Shown: positions 42,496-51,456 of the stretch, piece by piece
How the letters are laid out: each line of letters begins with the position of its first letter
Position numbering within the stretch: position 1 is the stretch's first letter
Source of the DNA: Bacteroidales bacterium
GTDB lineage: Bacteria > Bacteroidota > Bacteroidia > Bacteroidales > UBA10428
DNA: 64,000 nucleotides
NCBI GenBank assembly: GCA_016934395.1
Contig: JAFGSZ010000068.1
Location: 1-64,000 of the forward strand
Reading direction: 5' to 3'
Made by a program: the position numbers and the translations under genes
The notes under the pieces: model-generated
Databases searched by the model: none
Seen by the model: only the letters and a program-made list of their open reading frames with translations
Told to the model about the DNA's origin: nothing

Positions 42496-44550
42496 TTATT
42501 CTTTACTATCAATATGTATGCGGATTCCAGCCTTTATCCATCTTCCCGGCTGTATTTGACTTCCAACATCTATATAATCCAAATCTAAAATGTTGGAGCT
42601 TTCTATATACAGGGTATAATAATTCTTTTCCCAATAAATTCTTCCGTCAAATAAACAGAATGGCTGAAAAGAAATTTCCTTGTTATTCCAGGATACTATA
42701 TCGTAAATAATATAATTTCCGGTGCGTTCCTGAAAAGAAACCGACCAGTGTGCAAAAAGATCGGATATAATTCTGTGGGTAATTCCCACATCTATTTTTT
42801 GTTTTATATTATAGTATTTTGATACATTTTCTTCTGCCGATTTGTCTACATGAATAAATGTGTAATTTACATTAACATGTTGAAAGAAAGTGTTTTTCGG
42901 AGAATCTGATAACCGGTACGTTGAAGCAAATTCAAAACCTGTAGCACTGAATTTAGTAAGATTTACAGGACTGTATCTTCCGGTTTCGGGATACCATAAC
43001 CAGTCAATAATATTTTTGCCCTTGTTGTAATACACTGATGCCTGAATGTGTATTCGTTTTGAAAAATATTTTATTCCTGTTTCAACAGATTGTATATGAT
43101 CGGGTGCAAGGTTAATATTTCCTGAATTTTCGGGGCCCTGGTAAAATAAATCAGTAAATGTGGGTAAATGAACTGCCCGGTTATAACTCACAAAAAATTT
43201 CAGGTTTTGTTTTAGTGAATAGCTCATGTCAACTCCGGGAAAAATTTCGACACGTTCAGGATAATCGGTATTCCAGTTTAACATAACTCCTCCCGAAACA
43301 TAAAATTTTCCGTATGAAATATTATGTTCCAGAAAAAAGCTAAGGTTGTTTCTGGAATATTCTTTTGTATAATAGGCACTATCAGTTCCCGGTATTTTAA
43401 CAGGATCTAGCAATTCTTTTCCAAGATTGTTACTTATTATATTTTCCGAACGGATTTCGTAACCGGCAGAAGTGGTCCCTGCTCTTGAGGTTACCGATGC
43501 ATTCAGGGTATTCCCAAGAATGTTGGTCTGATGATAATTCTCGTAAAAGGAAGGATTGCTGCGAATTAATATAAAATGATCATGACGTTGTCTCCAGAAA
43601 ACATCCGCCTGTAGTTTTATTTTTCGGCCCGTTTTAAGTTTAACAGCCGCAAAAGTCAGATCGGTTTTTTCAAATTGTTCAGGAAACCTTGGAGAGTAGA
43701 ATCCGCTGGCCCCAAATGCTTTCTGGTTGTGACCGACAAATACTCCAAGATTGGTATTGCCTATGGAAGTTGAGTTTTGATAAAATATATTTTTAATGTC
43801 AAAATCCGTATTAGAAGTATATCCGTCTGATGAAGAACCTGAAAAAGAAAGAAAATTCTGTGTTGGGCCTTTAATGATTGAACCGTTAAAACTTAATTTC
43901 CGAAAACCAAAATCTCCAAAAGAAAGGGTAGAGGATACATTATTTAATGTGGATTTTTGAGTTACAATATTTATAGCTCCTGTAAATGCATTTGCACCAA
44001 AAACTCTAGCCCCCGGACCATTAAGCACTTCAATTCGTTCAATACTTTCAAGATCAAAAGGCACATCAAGACTAAGATGGCCGGTTTGAGGATCAGAAAT
44101 ATTTATACCGTTAAATAATACCAGGGTATGATCGAAAGAACCTCCCCGGATATTAATATCTGCCTGTACCCCGTAATTTCCCCGTTGACGGATATCAACA
44201 CCTGCAATTCCCTCAAGTATGTCGGGCAACGCCTGAACGGGCGAAGACTGAATCTCGTTTGATGAAACGAGCGTAACATGCCTGGCAATTTCGTTAAATA
44301 TTCCATCGGTTCGTTGTCCGATTATTACAACCTCTTCAATATCTTCATGCGAAATTAATAATGTATCGGATAATAAAACATCTGAATTGGCCCGGGCAGA
44401 TTTAGGGATTACAATTAAAATATATGAAAGTACCAGGGTACATATTTTTATACTTTTTCCAAGTGAATTAAATATACCGTAGTTTTTTCTAGTCCATTTT
44501 CTAAAAAAAACAAAATTCTCTCCTAAGTATTTCTTACTGTATTTCAGCAT
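42496..44550 (-). CDS. TonB-dependent outer-membrane receptor (BtuB-like class)
   Basis: 684 residues. The plug domain includes EEVVIIGQRTDGIF, QALPDILEGIAGVDIRQRG, and INIRGGSFDHTLVLFNGINI; the 22-strand barrel follows and ends in a hydrophobic/aromatic strand. It is shorter than SusC and lacks a CarboxypepD_reg domain, so it is not a polysaccharide receptor. It resembles receptors for vitamin B12 or metal chelates; no cobalamin riboswitch was seen upstream. The N-terminus is odd: a ~35-residue basic extension precedes the signal-peptide core (ICTLVLSYILIVIPKSARA), with no internal Met to start later. Confidence 0.88.
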   Translation of the reverse strand: MLKYSKKYLGENFVFFRKWTRKNYGIFNSLGKSIKICTLVLSYILIVIPKSARANSDVLLSDTLLISHEDIEEVVIIGQRTDGIFNEIARHVTLVSSNEIQSSPVQALPDILEGIAGVDIRQRGNYGVQADINIRGGSFDHTLVLFNGINISDPQTGHLSLDVPFDLESIERIEVLNGPGARVFGANAFTGAINIVTQKSTLNNVSSTLSFGDFGFRKLSFNGSIIKGPTQNFLSFSGSSSDGYTSNTDFDIKNIFYQNSTSIGNTNLGVFVGHNQKAFGASGFYSPRFPEQFEKTDLTFAAVKLKTGRKIKLQADVFWRQRHDHFILIRSNPSFYENYHQTNILGNTLNASVTSRAGTTSAGYEIRSENIISNNLGKELLDPVKIPGTDSAYYTKEYSRNNLSFFLEHNISYGKFYVSGGVMLNWNTDYPERVEIFPGVDMSYSLKQNLKFFVSYNRAVHLPTFTDLFYQGPENSGNINLAPDHIQSVETGIKYFSKRIHIQASVYYNKGKNIIDWLWYPETGRYSPVNLTKFSATGFEFASTYRLSDSPKNTFFQHVNVNYTFIHVDKSAEENVSKYYNIKQKIDVGITHRIISDLFAHWSVSFQERTGNYIIYDIVSWNNKEISFQPFCLFDGRIYWEKNYYTLYIESSNILDLDYIDVGSQIQPGRWIKAGIRIHIDSKE

Positions 44551-44719
44551 CTTGGTGAAAAATTAATTCGCGTAAAAATAAGAAAATGGATTAAAATAAA
44601 TAAACAAAAAAGTCGGAATATATTTTTATAGTAAATAAATTTCTATAGTAATTTAATATAACCCGCATGAAATAATGCACTTATCGGGCAGAAAAAATTT
44701 TATATTCTAAATAATTTAT

Positions 44720-44727
44720 TATTTTTG
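44720..44727 (+). promoter_or_regulatory. Putative -7 element of the acidic lipoprotein gene
   Basis: TATTTTTG matches TAnnTTTG, giving a leader of about 35 nt. The -33 side is only T-rich. Confidence 0.4.
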
Positions 44728-44768
44728 TTACAAATCCGATATTATAATTAATTCTAAAAATTCGTATC

Positions 44769-44960
44769 ATGAAAAAACTTAGTTTTCTTTTCCTAGTTGT
44801 TGCATTGTTTTCATTCATAGCATTAAGTTCTTGCAAAAGCTCTACAAAGCCTGCTGAAGCTGAAGAAGTTGAAGAAGTAATGGAAGAAGTTACCGAAGAA
44901 CCTGTTGAAGCTGATACAGCTGTTGTTGTAGAAGAAGTTGTAGAAGAAGTTATGGAATGA
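44769..44960 (+). CDS. Small acidic lipoprotein
   Basis: 63 residues. Lipoprotein signal with LSSC at about residue 22. The mature ~40 residues are almost only Glu, Val, Ala, Thr and Pro (AEEVEEVMEEVTEEPVEA). A promoter-like box and a strong terminator enclose the gene, so it is its own transcript and not an artefact. Small lipoproteins of this composition are found in Bacteroidetes; function is unknown. It may act as an envelope spacer or bind cations. Confidence 0.75.
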   Translation: MKKLSFLFLVVALFSFIALSSCKSSTKPAEAEEVEEVMEEVTEEPVEADTAVVVEEVVEEVME

Positions 44961-44982
44961 TAAACAATTAGAAAAAAATATT

Positions 44983-45012
44983 AAAAGCAGGTATTAGCCT
45001 GCTTTTTTTATT
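44983..45012. terminator. Intrinsic terminator between the mini-lipoprotein and the membrane protein gene
   Basis: aaaagcagg / cctgctttt form a 9-bp stem with a 6-nt loop, T-rich on the plus strand and preceded by an A-run that gives T on the minus strand. It can act in both directions. Confidence 0.85.
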
Positions 45013-45062
45013 TTTAAAACTTTCAATATTAGTGTTTTCAGTGCTTCCGATTAAAATATGAA

Positions 45063-45929
45063 TTAGTATTTCGTATCTGTTAATTCGGAAATTCCCGGAA
45101 TTTTTATTGTTTGTATCATTCCAGTTTTAATATCCCCGCTTTCATAATTTAATTCAGATCCCCTGGCACTATGAGGGATTGAAAATATAACCAGCATTAC
45201 AAGCGCGGCAACTATAGTAAGATAAGGTCTCTTTTTGTTTGCATTGGCAAATACCGCAATAAACCAGAAAATAAATGCAATCAGCGTCTTATTATCAGTT
45301 AGGTCGAAACCGTTAGGAAACCCTGTCCAGAACTCCCCAAAGGCAAATTTTTGGACCACAGGCCCTAATATTAATCCGCCTGCAATTATAGATATCAGTG
45401 TTAATTTGGAAAACAGGATATATTTTTCATATTTAAACAGGGCCATAATCAGCGCCAGGTTCGACAACAACATGGCCAGGAAAATAAAAAATATATGTGG
45501 TATTAAAATATATGCCGGCACATCTCCCCTGAACCTGATAATTACAGGATCCTCATAACCTACAAGCTGCTCTTTACTATACGCGCTGAATTTAATATAG
45601 TATTGTAACTTGCCTGCAGGCGGCTGATGGGGAAGAAAAGCCACCAGGTTTTCACCCTCTCTTTTAAAAGTACCTGACTTCCATTCATCATTCAAAGGAT
45701 ACCTCTTCCAAATCAATTCGGCAGTATAAGTAGTATCTGGGATAAGCAACTCAATTTTACAGTCTGTTTCACCGCCATGGCTTCTGGGTAGCTCAAATTT
45801 ATAGTATGTTCCCTGTTTTAATTCAATTTGTCCGTTTTTTGGATAGCTCGGACCTGTTTTTCGTTGATAAATGGAAGACCCCAGAGTTATAACTATGGCA
45901 AAAAGCCAGAAGAGAATTTTTTTTAACAT
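45063..45929 (-). CDS. Conserved membrane protein of unknown function
   Basis: 288 residues from the ATG at 45929; the track start at 45992 would overlap the peptidase gene by ~60 bp and adds a lysine-rich stretch. An N-terminal signal anchor is followed by a beta-rich extracytoplasmic domain (residues ~25-140, with GTYYKFELPRSHGGETDCKI) and then five or six membrane helices. It is not similar to any family I can name. It lies 4 bp after the M28 peptidase gene, so the two probably work together. Confidence 0.75.
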   Translation of the reverse strand: MLKKILFWLFAIVITLGSSIYQRKTGPSYPKNGQIELKQGTYYKFELPRSHGGETDCKIELLIPDTTYTAELIWKRYPLNDEWKSGTFKREGENLVAFLPHQPPAGKLQYYIKFSAYSKEQLVGYEDPVIIRFRGDVPAYILIPHIFFIFLAMLLSNLALIMALFKYEKYILFSKLTLISIIAGGLILGPVVQKFAFGEFWTGFPNGFDLTDNKTLIAFIFWFIAVFANANKKRPYLTIVAALVMLVIFSIPHSARGSELNYESGDIKTGMIQTIKIPGISELTDTKY

Positions 45930-45933
45930 AAAT

Positions 45934-47712
45934 CTAAAGTTGAATAAGTAAAACTTCTTTTTTTTCGTTTCTAATAACTTCCACAGCAACAATCTGGCCT
46001 TGCGATAATTTCGATAACCTGTACATATAATCGTTAATATTGTTCACCGACTGGCCATCCATGGCTACAATAATATCTCCGTTTTGCATTCCGCCCAGAT
46101 CTGCCGGTTTTCCTTTTGAAACAAAATCTACCCGCAATCCTTTTATATCTTCATTGGTGAAATCGGGCATAAATCCTAAAGTAACTTTAAACCTTCTGCC
46201 GGTATAACCTCCGGAGGGGCTTCCTGATTCCTGAAATGTAAGATTTTTTGGTGTATTAATAATAGTTCTCGCCAGATCATATACATAATCATCAATACTT
46301 TTCAATCCCTCATAATTAATTTTTTCAGCCACATCCCGGTGTGTATGATAATCGGTATGCGCGCCTGTGGAAAAGAAGAATACAGGTATGTTTTTACCAT
46401 AAAATGAAGCATGGTCAGAAGGGCCATATCCTGCTTTTGAAGATACAAGTTTAAATCCGTGATCTTTATTAATTTTATGAATTAGTGAATCCGATTCCAT
46501 GGATGTACCCACGCCTCCAATTTGTAAACCTTTGGCAGTATCCAGCCGGCCAATCATATCCAGGTTGATCATGGCAATTGCGTTTTTCAGACCAAGCAGG
46601 GGATGGTCAACAAAGTATTTTGAACCGTATAAGCCCATTTCTTCAGCGCCAAATGCAATAAACAGAACGTTTCTTTCAAGGCTGTCTTTGATCGATGCAA
46701 GTTTTTCTGCAATTTCAATCATCGACGATACCCCTGAAGCATTATCATCAGCGCCATGATGCACTGCAATAGTATCACCTGCACGGGTTGAAACATTCGG
46801 GCCTCCCATACCCAAATGATCATAATGGGCACCAATTATTAAATATTCGTCTTTATGTTTATTATTTGGCGCTTCAAGGAGTCCGACAACATTTTGAGTG
46901 GTTTGCTTCAATACTACTAAATCCACCTCGGCATATAATTGTATCGGGATTGCATATATAAAGGGTTTTTGAGTTTTCAGAATAGTGTTTTCAATACTAA
47001 TCACCGTATTTCCTGATAAAGCAAGAAGTGAGTCTGCAATTTTTCTGTTAATCTGAATCACAGGAATGTTTACACTACCTTCCTTTCTTTTTAAACCGGT
47101 TAACTCATCATGAAGATCAAATTTTTCACCGGAAACAAACAGCACGCCGGCAGCTCCCAGGTCGGCGGCAAGCATTGCTTTATCACGATCGTCCCCGGAG
47201 TTTTGAAAAGCATTTTCTTTTCCAATAAATTCGGGATATCCGCGCAAAATCATTACCCACTTGTTTTTTACATTCAGGTTTTCATAACTATTCCAAATAA
47301 AAGTATCTGTTTTAATAGAATAGCCATAACCCGCAAATTCGATATCTGAAAAATGTGTTCCGTTTCCGGAAAAAGGAAAAGGAGCAAAATCAGTATAAAG
47401 TTTGCCTTCAAAATTGTTAAATTTTAATGTATTGTTTTTGCCGGTATCAAGCTGAGAAATAAATTCGAACGACTGAAATCCATGATCACCCAATAGTCGT
47501 ATGCCTGAATTTACAAATTCTGATCGGATATAATCAGCGGCAAGCTGATCGCCATTTGTACCCGGAAAACGGCCACGTAACGAATCAGAAGACAGATAAT
47601 ATATATGATCAGACAGTTCATTAATAGTTATTTCAGGTTGTAGTTTTGTTTTTGTAATACACCCTGTTGCAATAACAATTGGCAATAAGAATAAAATAGA
47701 ATAATTTTTCAT
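45934..47712 (-). CDS. M28-family zinc aminopeptidase lipoprotein with PA and PDZ domains
   Basis: 592 residues. Lipoprotein signal with ATGC near residue 18. A protease-associated (PA) domain occupies about residues 110-250. M28 zinc ligands follow: GAHYDHLGMGG, ADDNASG, FGAEEMGLYGS, NLDMIGRL and HTDYHTHRD. A C-terminal PDZ domain (LRVDFVSKGKPADLGGMQNG onward) closes the protein. The enzyme removes N-terminal residues from peptides in the periplasm or at the surface. Start at 47712 gives the full signal; a -7 box TACTTTTG lies about 45 nt upstream. Confidence 0.93.
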   Translation of the reverse strand: MKNYSILFLLPIVIATGCITKTKLQPEITINELSDHIYYLSSDSLRGRFPGTNGDQLAADYIRSEFVNSGIRLLGDHGFQSFEFISQLDTGKNNTLKFNNFEGKLYTDFAPFPFSGNGTHFSDIEFAGYGYSIKTDTFIWNSYENLNVKNKWVMILRGYPEFIGKENAFQNSGDDRDKAMLAADLGAAGVLFVSGEKFDLHDELTGLKRKEGSVNIPVIQINRKIADSLLALSGNTVISIENTILKTQKPFIYAIPIQLYAEVDLVVLKQTTQNVVGLLEAPNNKHKDEYLIIGAHYDHLGMGGPNVSTRAGDTIAVHHGADDNASGVSSMIEIAEKLASIKDSLERNVLFIAFGAEEMGLYGSKYFVDHPLLGLKNAIAMINLDMIGRLDTAKGLQIGGVGTSMESDSLIHKINKDHGFKLVSSKAGYGPSDHASFYGKNIPVFFFSTGAHTDYHTHRDVAEKINYEGLKSIDDYVYDLARTIINTPKNLTFQESGSPSGGYTGRRFKVTLGFMPDFTNEDIKGLRVDFVSKGKPADLGGMQNGDIIVAMDGQSVNNINDYMYRLSKLSQGQIVAVEVIRNEKKEVLLIQL

Positions 47713-47752
47713 TAAATATAGACTGTTAAATTGTTGAGATATTTTTAACAGC

Positions 47753-47760
47753 CAAAAGTA
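47753..47760 (-). promoter_or_regulatory. Putative -7 element (TACTTTTG) of the M28 operon
   Basis: The complement of caaaagta fits TAnnTTTG. It is divergent from the tetR promoter about 60 bp away. Confidence 0.4.
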
Positions 47761-47817
47761 AGAAATGTTTAGAAATACACTTTACAATTATTTTTTTTAA
47801 AATATTATAGTTTTTTA

Positions 47818-47847
47818 TTTGTGAAATAATTAAAATAATTACCTTTG
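47818..47847 (+). promoter_or_regulatory. Promoter of the tetR-efflux operon
   Basis: TTTG (47818-47821), 18 nt, TACCTTTG (47840-47847). Both boxes match the Bacteroidetes housekeeping promoter. The predicted start of transcription, near 47854, lies inside the candidate operator that follows. Confidence 0.7.
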
Positions 47848-47850
47848 ACC

Positions 47851-47889
47851 ATATGGTTAAATTAAATAGTTAAACTATATAATTAAATT
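47851..47889. promoter_or_regulatory. Candidate TetR operator
   Basis: Two related half-sites atggttaaatt and atagttaaact stand 14 bp apart, and atagttaaactat (47866-47878) is a near-perfect palindrome around its centre. The site overlaps the predicted transcription start and is 20-30 bp ahead of the regulator's ATG, as expected for autorepression. Confidence 0.5.
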
Positions 47890-47899
47890 TCACAGGTAG

Positions 47900-48514
47900 A
47901 TGTTAAATGAATTATCTGATAATACAGAGCATAAGATTCTGGAGGCAGCAAAAACCGTATTTATTAAAGAGGGAATGAAAGGGGCCAGGATGCAGGAAAT
48001 TGCAACTGAAGCGGGTATTAATAAATCGCTGCTGCATTATTATTTCAGAACCAAAGAAAAGCTGTTTGCCGCAGTTTTTCAGTTTGCATTTAAAGCTTTT
48101 ATACCAAAGATCGATGAAATTCTAGGACCGGGTCTGAGTCTTCATGAGCGTTTTAGCAGATTCGCTAATGCATATACGGAAATTCTGATTGATAATCCGT
48201 TTATTCCATTGTTTGTTTTACATGAAATAAACAGGCATCCCGAGATTATCTACAAGCTTGTACAACAGGTTGGTACAAAACCGAAATTATTAGAGGAAAT
48301 AATAACAGATGAAATTAAAAAAGGTGTTATTAAGCCGGTGGATCCAAAACAGGTTATTATTAATATGATATCACTTTGCGTTTTTCCCATAATTGCGAGG
48401 CCGATTATACTGCCGCTTATTTTTGAAGATGATCAAAAGAAATACAGAAAATTTCTGGAAGACCGGAAAACTGAAATCGCTGATTTTATATTCAATTCAA
48501 TAAAAGTGCAATAG
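47900..48514 (+). CDS. TetR-family transcriptional regulator
   Basis: 204 residues. The N-terminal helix-turn-helix reads MQEIATEAGINKSLLHYYFR, a strong TetR match, followed by KEKLFAAVF. The C-terminal ligand-binding domain is all-helical. It is the first gene of the efflux operon, 2 bp before the TolC gene, and most likely represses the operon until a toxic compound binds. Confidence 0.93.
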   Translation: MLNELSDNTEHKILEAAKTVFIKEGMKGARMQEIATEAGINKSLLHYYFRTKEKLFAAVFQFAFKAFIPKIDEILGPGLSLHERFSRFANAYTEILIDNPFIPLFVLHEINRHPEIIYKLVQQVGTKPKLLEEIITDEIKKGVIKPVDPKQVIINMISLCVFPIIARPIILPLIFEDDQKKYRKFLEDRKTEIADFIFNSIKVQ

Positions 48515-48516
48515 AT

Positions 48517-49785
48517 ATGAGAAGAATATGGATAATTTTAGTTTTGGTTTTTACTAACAGTATAATAAAAGCAGATGATTCTATTTCGATCCAGGATTGT
48601 TATGCATGGGTACAACAGAATTATCCTCTTACTGCTCAGAAAGAGTATAACATGGAAGCAGGAGATTTAAAAATCAGAAATATTCTGAATAACTGGTATC
48701 CCCAATTGAGCCTGAAAGGACAAGCAACCTATCAATCGGATGTAGTTAAAATAGCCATTGACCTCCCGTTTCCCGGAGTAAATTTTCCAACCCCGTCTCA
48801 CGATCAGTACAAATTATATTTTAATATAAACCAGTCGATTTACGATGGTGGTACAACCAAAGCCCTGAAATCTTTGGAAGAACAAAAAACACTGGCAGAT
48901 GTGCAACAGGTAGAGGTAAACCTGTACCAGTTAAAAAAGCAGATTAACCAGGTGTACTTCGGGATTTTACTTTTCGATAAAAATGTTCAAATTTTAGAAA
49001 TGACCCTTAAAGAACTGGAGCAACGACGGATTTCTGTTGAATCGGGCGTAAAAAATGGAGCCATACTTCCAACCAACCTCGATGTGCTGGATGCGGAAAT
49101 TCTTAAATTACAGCAACAACTGGATGAATTGACTATTAATCGTATCAGTTTTATCAATATATTATCCGAATTAACCGGGGTTAAAATTGATCCGCAGGCA
49201 GACCTGCGTATACCAGATGAAATTCTATATTCCAATGATTCACCCTATCGTCCGGAATACACCCTGTTTGATATACAAAAAAACATTCTTGATGCCGGTT
49301 ATACTGTTTCTAAAACCAGCCGGTTGCCGCGACTCTATGCTTTTGGGGAATTTGGTTACGGTAAACCCGGCTTAAATGTATTTAACGAGGAATTTGATAC
49401 CTATTATGTTGTGGGGGCAGGTTTAAGCTGGAACTTTTTAAACTGGGGAAAGATCCAACGCGAGTTTAAAATTAAAGAATTACAGAAAAAAGCAGTAGAT
49501 TCAAACCGGGAGAATTTCGATAAAAATCTGAATATTGCTCTTGAGTTTGAAGATGTTAAGATCAGTCAGTACCAAAAAGCAATTGAAAAAGACACAAAAA
49601 TTATCGAACTCCGCACCAGGATTCGGGAAAATGCAGCATCACGGTTATCAAACGGGGTGATTACTTCAACGGAATACCTTAGCGAACTGAATGCTGAATT
49701 ACAGGCAAAAATTCTGATGGAAGTTCATAAAATTTCATCATTACAGGCAAATTACAATTATCAACTTTTAAAAGGAGTACAATAA
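48517..49785 (+). CDS. TolC-family outer-membrane efflux channel
   Basis: 422 residues with a signal peptide (ends IIKA). Two tandem OEP repeats with the alpha-helical barrel: QKEYNMEAGDLKIRN early, and the second repeat VGAGLSWNFLNWGKIQREFK with SNGVITSTEYLSEL near the C-terminus. It forms the exit duct for the ABC exporter in the same operon. It starts 2 bp after the tetR stop and ends 1 bp before hlyD. Confidence 0.92.
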   Translation: MRRIWIILVLVFTNSIIKADDSISIQDCYAWVQQNYPLTAQKEYNMEAGDLKIRNILNNWYPQLSLKGQATYQSDVVKIAIDLPFPGVNFPTPSHDQYKLYFNINQSIYDGGTTKALKSLEEQKTLADVQQVEVNLYQLKKQINQVYFGILLFDKNVQILEMTLKELEQRRISVESGVKNGAILPTNLDVLDAEILKLQQQLDELTINRISFINILSELTGVKIDPQADLRIPDEILYSNDSPYRPEYTLFDIQKNILDAGYTVSKTSRLPRLYAFGEFGYGKPGLNVFNEEFDTYYVVGAGLSWNFLNWGKIQREFKIKELQKKAVDSNRENFDKNLNIALEFEDVKISQYQKAIEKDTKIIELRTRIRENAASRLSNGVITSTEYLSELNAELQAKILMEVHKISSLQANYNYQLLKGVQ

Positions 49786-49786
49786 T

Positions 49787-50674
49787 ATGAAACGTTTTAT
49801 TCGGGTTATAGTACCATCAATTTTTGTTTTGATATCCTGTACGGGGAATAATAAAACCTCTGATGCCTATGGCAATTTTGAGGCAATTGAAGTACTTGTT
49901 TCTTCACAGGCGCAGGGTGAACTCACCAATTTTACGATTACTGAAGGTTCTGATATTAAACAGGGAGAACATGTTGGAAGTGTTGATACCGTAGATTTAA
50001 GTTTGAAGAAAGAGCAGCTTCTTGCGCAAATAAAGGTAGTATATGCCAAAAGCCGCAATGTTTTATCTCAAATTGATGTTCAGGAAAAGCAGAAACAAAT
50101 CTTGCAGAAAGAAAAGAACCGAATATTAAACCTTTTAAAAGATCAGGCGGCCACTGAACAACAAATGGATGATATTCTGGGAAAAATTGATCTTGCCGCG
50201 GCACAGATTACTTCAATAAAAACTCAAAATGCCTCGATATTGGGAGAAATTCAGGTACTGCAGGTTCAGGTTGCCCAGATTAATGAACAGATTTCCAAAT
50301 GTCGGATTACTAATCCCGTGAATGGTACAGTACTTGAAAAATTTGTTGAAGCCGGAGAGCTGGTAATGCCCGGAAAAGCTTTATACAAAGTAGCCAACCT
50401 TGAAAATATGGAGTTAAAGGTTTTTGTAAGCGGGGCACAGCTGCCGAAAATTAAAATCGGCGGGGAAGTGGATGTAATCATTGATAAAAACGAAAAAGAG
50501 AACCAGGTGTTGTCTGGCCGGATTTCATGGATATCATCCGAATTTGAATTTACCCCCAAAATTATACAAACAAAGGAAGAACGTGTAAATATGGTTTATC
50601 CTGTAAAAGTAAATGTTAAAAACGATGGTACAATAAAAATCGGAATGCCGGGAGAAATAAGGTTCCGGAATTAA
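49787..50674 (+). CDS. HlyD/YbhG-type periplasmic adaptor lipoprotein
   Basis: 295 residues with lipobox LISC. A lipoyl-like half (FEAIEVLVSSQAQGELTNF) is followed by a coiled coil of ~100 residues, the second lipoyl half (CRITNPVNGTVLEKFVEAGE) and a beta-barrel domain. It joins the inner-membrane ABC exporter to TolC. The arrangement with ATPase and ABC-2 genes corresponds to YbhG of E. coli. Confidence 0.9.
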   Translation: MKRFIRVIVPSIFVLISCTGNNKTSDAYGNFEAIEVLVSSQAQGELTNFTITEGSDIKQGEHVGSVDTVDLSLKKEQLLAQIKVVYAKSRNVLSQIDVQEKQKQILQKEKNRILNLLKDQAATEQQMDDILGKIDLAAAQITSIKTQNASILGEIQVLQVQVAQINEQISKCRITNPVNGTVLEKFVEAGELVMPGKALYKVANLENMELKVFVSGAQLPKIKIGGEVDVIIDKNEKENQVLSGRISWISSEFEFTPKIIQTKEERVNMVYPVKVNVKNDGTIKIGMPGEIRFRN

Positions 50675-50705
50675 ACGTTTAATTCATTTTAATTCAAAAA
50701 CAGCT

Positions 50706-51404
50706 ATGAATATCCATTTTATTCTACATGAATCTTTTGAGGGGCCGGGATGTATACTTGACTGGGCCCGGCAGAAAAATTTTAATATCAGTTATACAAA
50801 GGTTTATGAAAATGAAGAATTTCCTGATCCTGAATCGCTGGATTGGTTAGTGATTATGGGAGGTACTGCAAATGCATTTGACCGGGCTAAATTTTTGTGG
50901 TTGCAGCCCGAAATAGTATTTATTAATAAATGTATTTCACAGGATAAAATTATTCTTGGTATTTGTCTTGGAGCCCAACTTCTTGCAACATCTATGGGAT
51001 CCAGGGTTTATCCCGGACAGCAGAAGGAAATCGGCTGGTTTCCCGTTGAATTTAAAGTTTCGGAAGATGAAGAATTAAATTTCTTACCCGCTAAACAAAC
51101 TGTATTTCACTGGCACGGCGATACTTTTGATATTCCTGAGGAGGCAGTTCATATTTTTTCATCTGAGCTTACTCCAAACCAGGGATTTATTTATCAGAAC
51201 CGGGTAGTGGCATTACAGTTTCACCTGGAGGTAAAACCGGAGGATGTACAATTAATGATGGCGGGTGCCGGACAAGAATTAACCATCGGGGAGTATGTAC
51301 AAACTAAAGAAGTCATTCTAAAAGAAGACCGATTTTATATTCAGAATCAAAAGTTTATGTTTCAATTGCTGGATTATTTATGGGTTAATCGATCAGTTTT
51401 TTAA
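50706..51404 (+). CDS. Class I glutamine-amidotransferase-like protein
   Basis: 232 residues with the GATase1 catalytic triad: nucleophile Cys in LGICLGAQLLA and the His-x-Glu in ALQFHLEV. It has no synthetase domain, so it is a stand-alone GMP-synthase-like amidotransferase of unknown substrate, as in many bacteria (gamma-glutamyl hydrolase or GuaA-like proteins). Its place inside an efflux operon is unusual: 31 bp after hlyD and 52 bp before the first ATPase. Confidence 0.85.
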   Translation: MNIHFILHESFEGPGCILDWARQKNFNISYTKVYENEEFPDPESLDWLVIMGGTANAFDRAKFLWLQPEIVFINKCISQDKIILGICLGAQLLATSMGSRVYPGQQKEIGWFPVEFKVSEDEELNFLPAKQTVFHWHGDTFDIPEEAVHIFSSELTPNQGFIYQNRVVALQFHLEVKPEDVQLMMAGAGQELTIGEYVQTKEVILKEDRFYIQNQKFMFQLLDYLWVNRSVF

Positions 51405-51456
51405 TTCAGACAAAATAATTCCGGAATTAAGGAGTAAAAATTTATAAAAACTATAG

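Noticed and set aside
44551-44768. Cobalamin riboswitch upstream of the BtuB-like receptor
   Set aside because: Looked for a B12 box and the usual long structured leader; the region is too short and AT-rich and contains no such motif.
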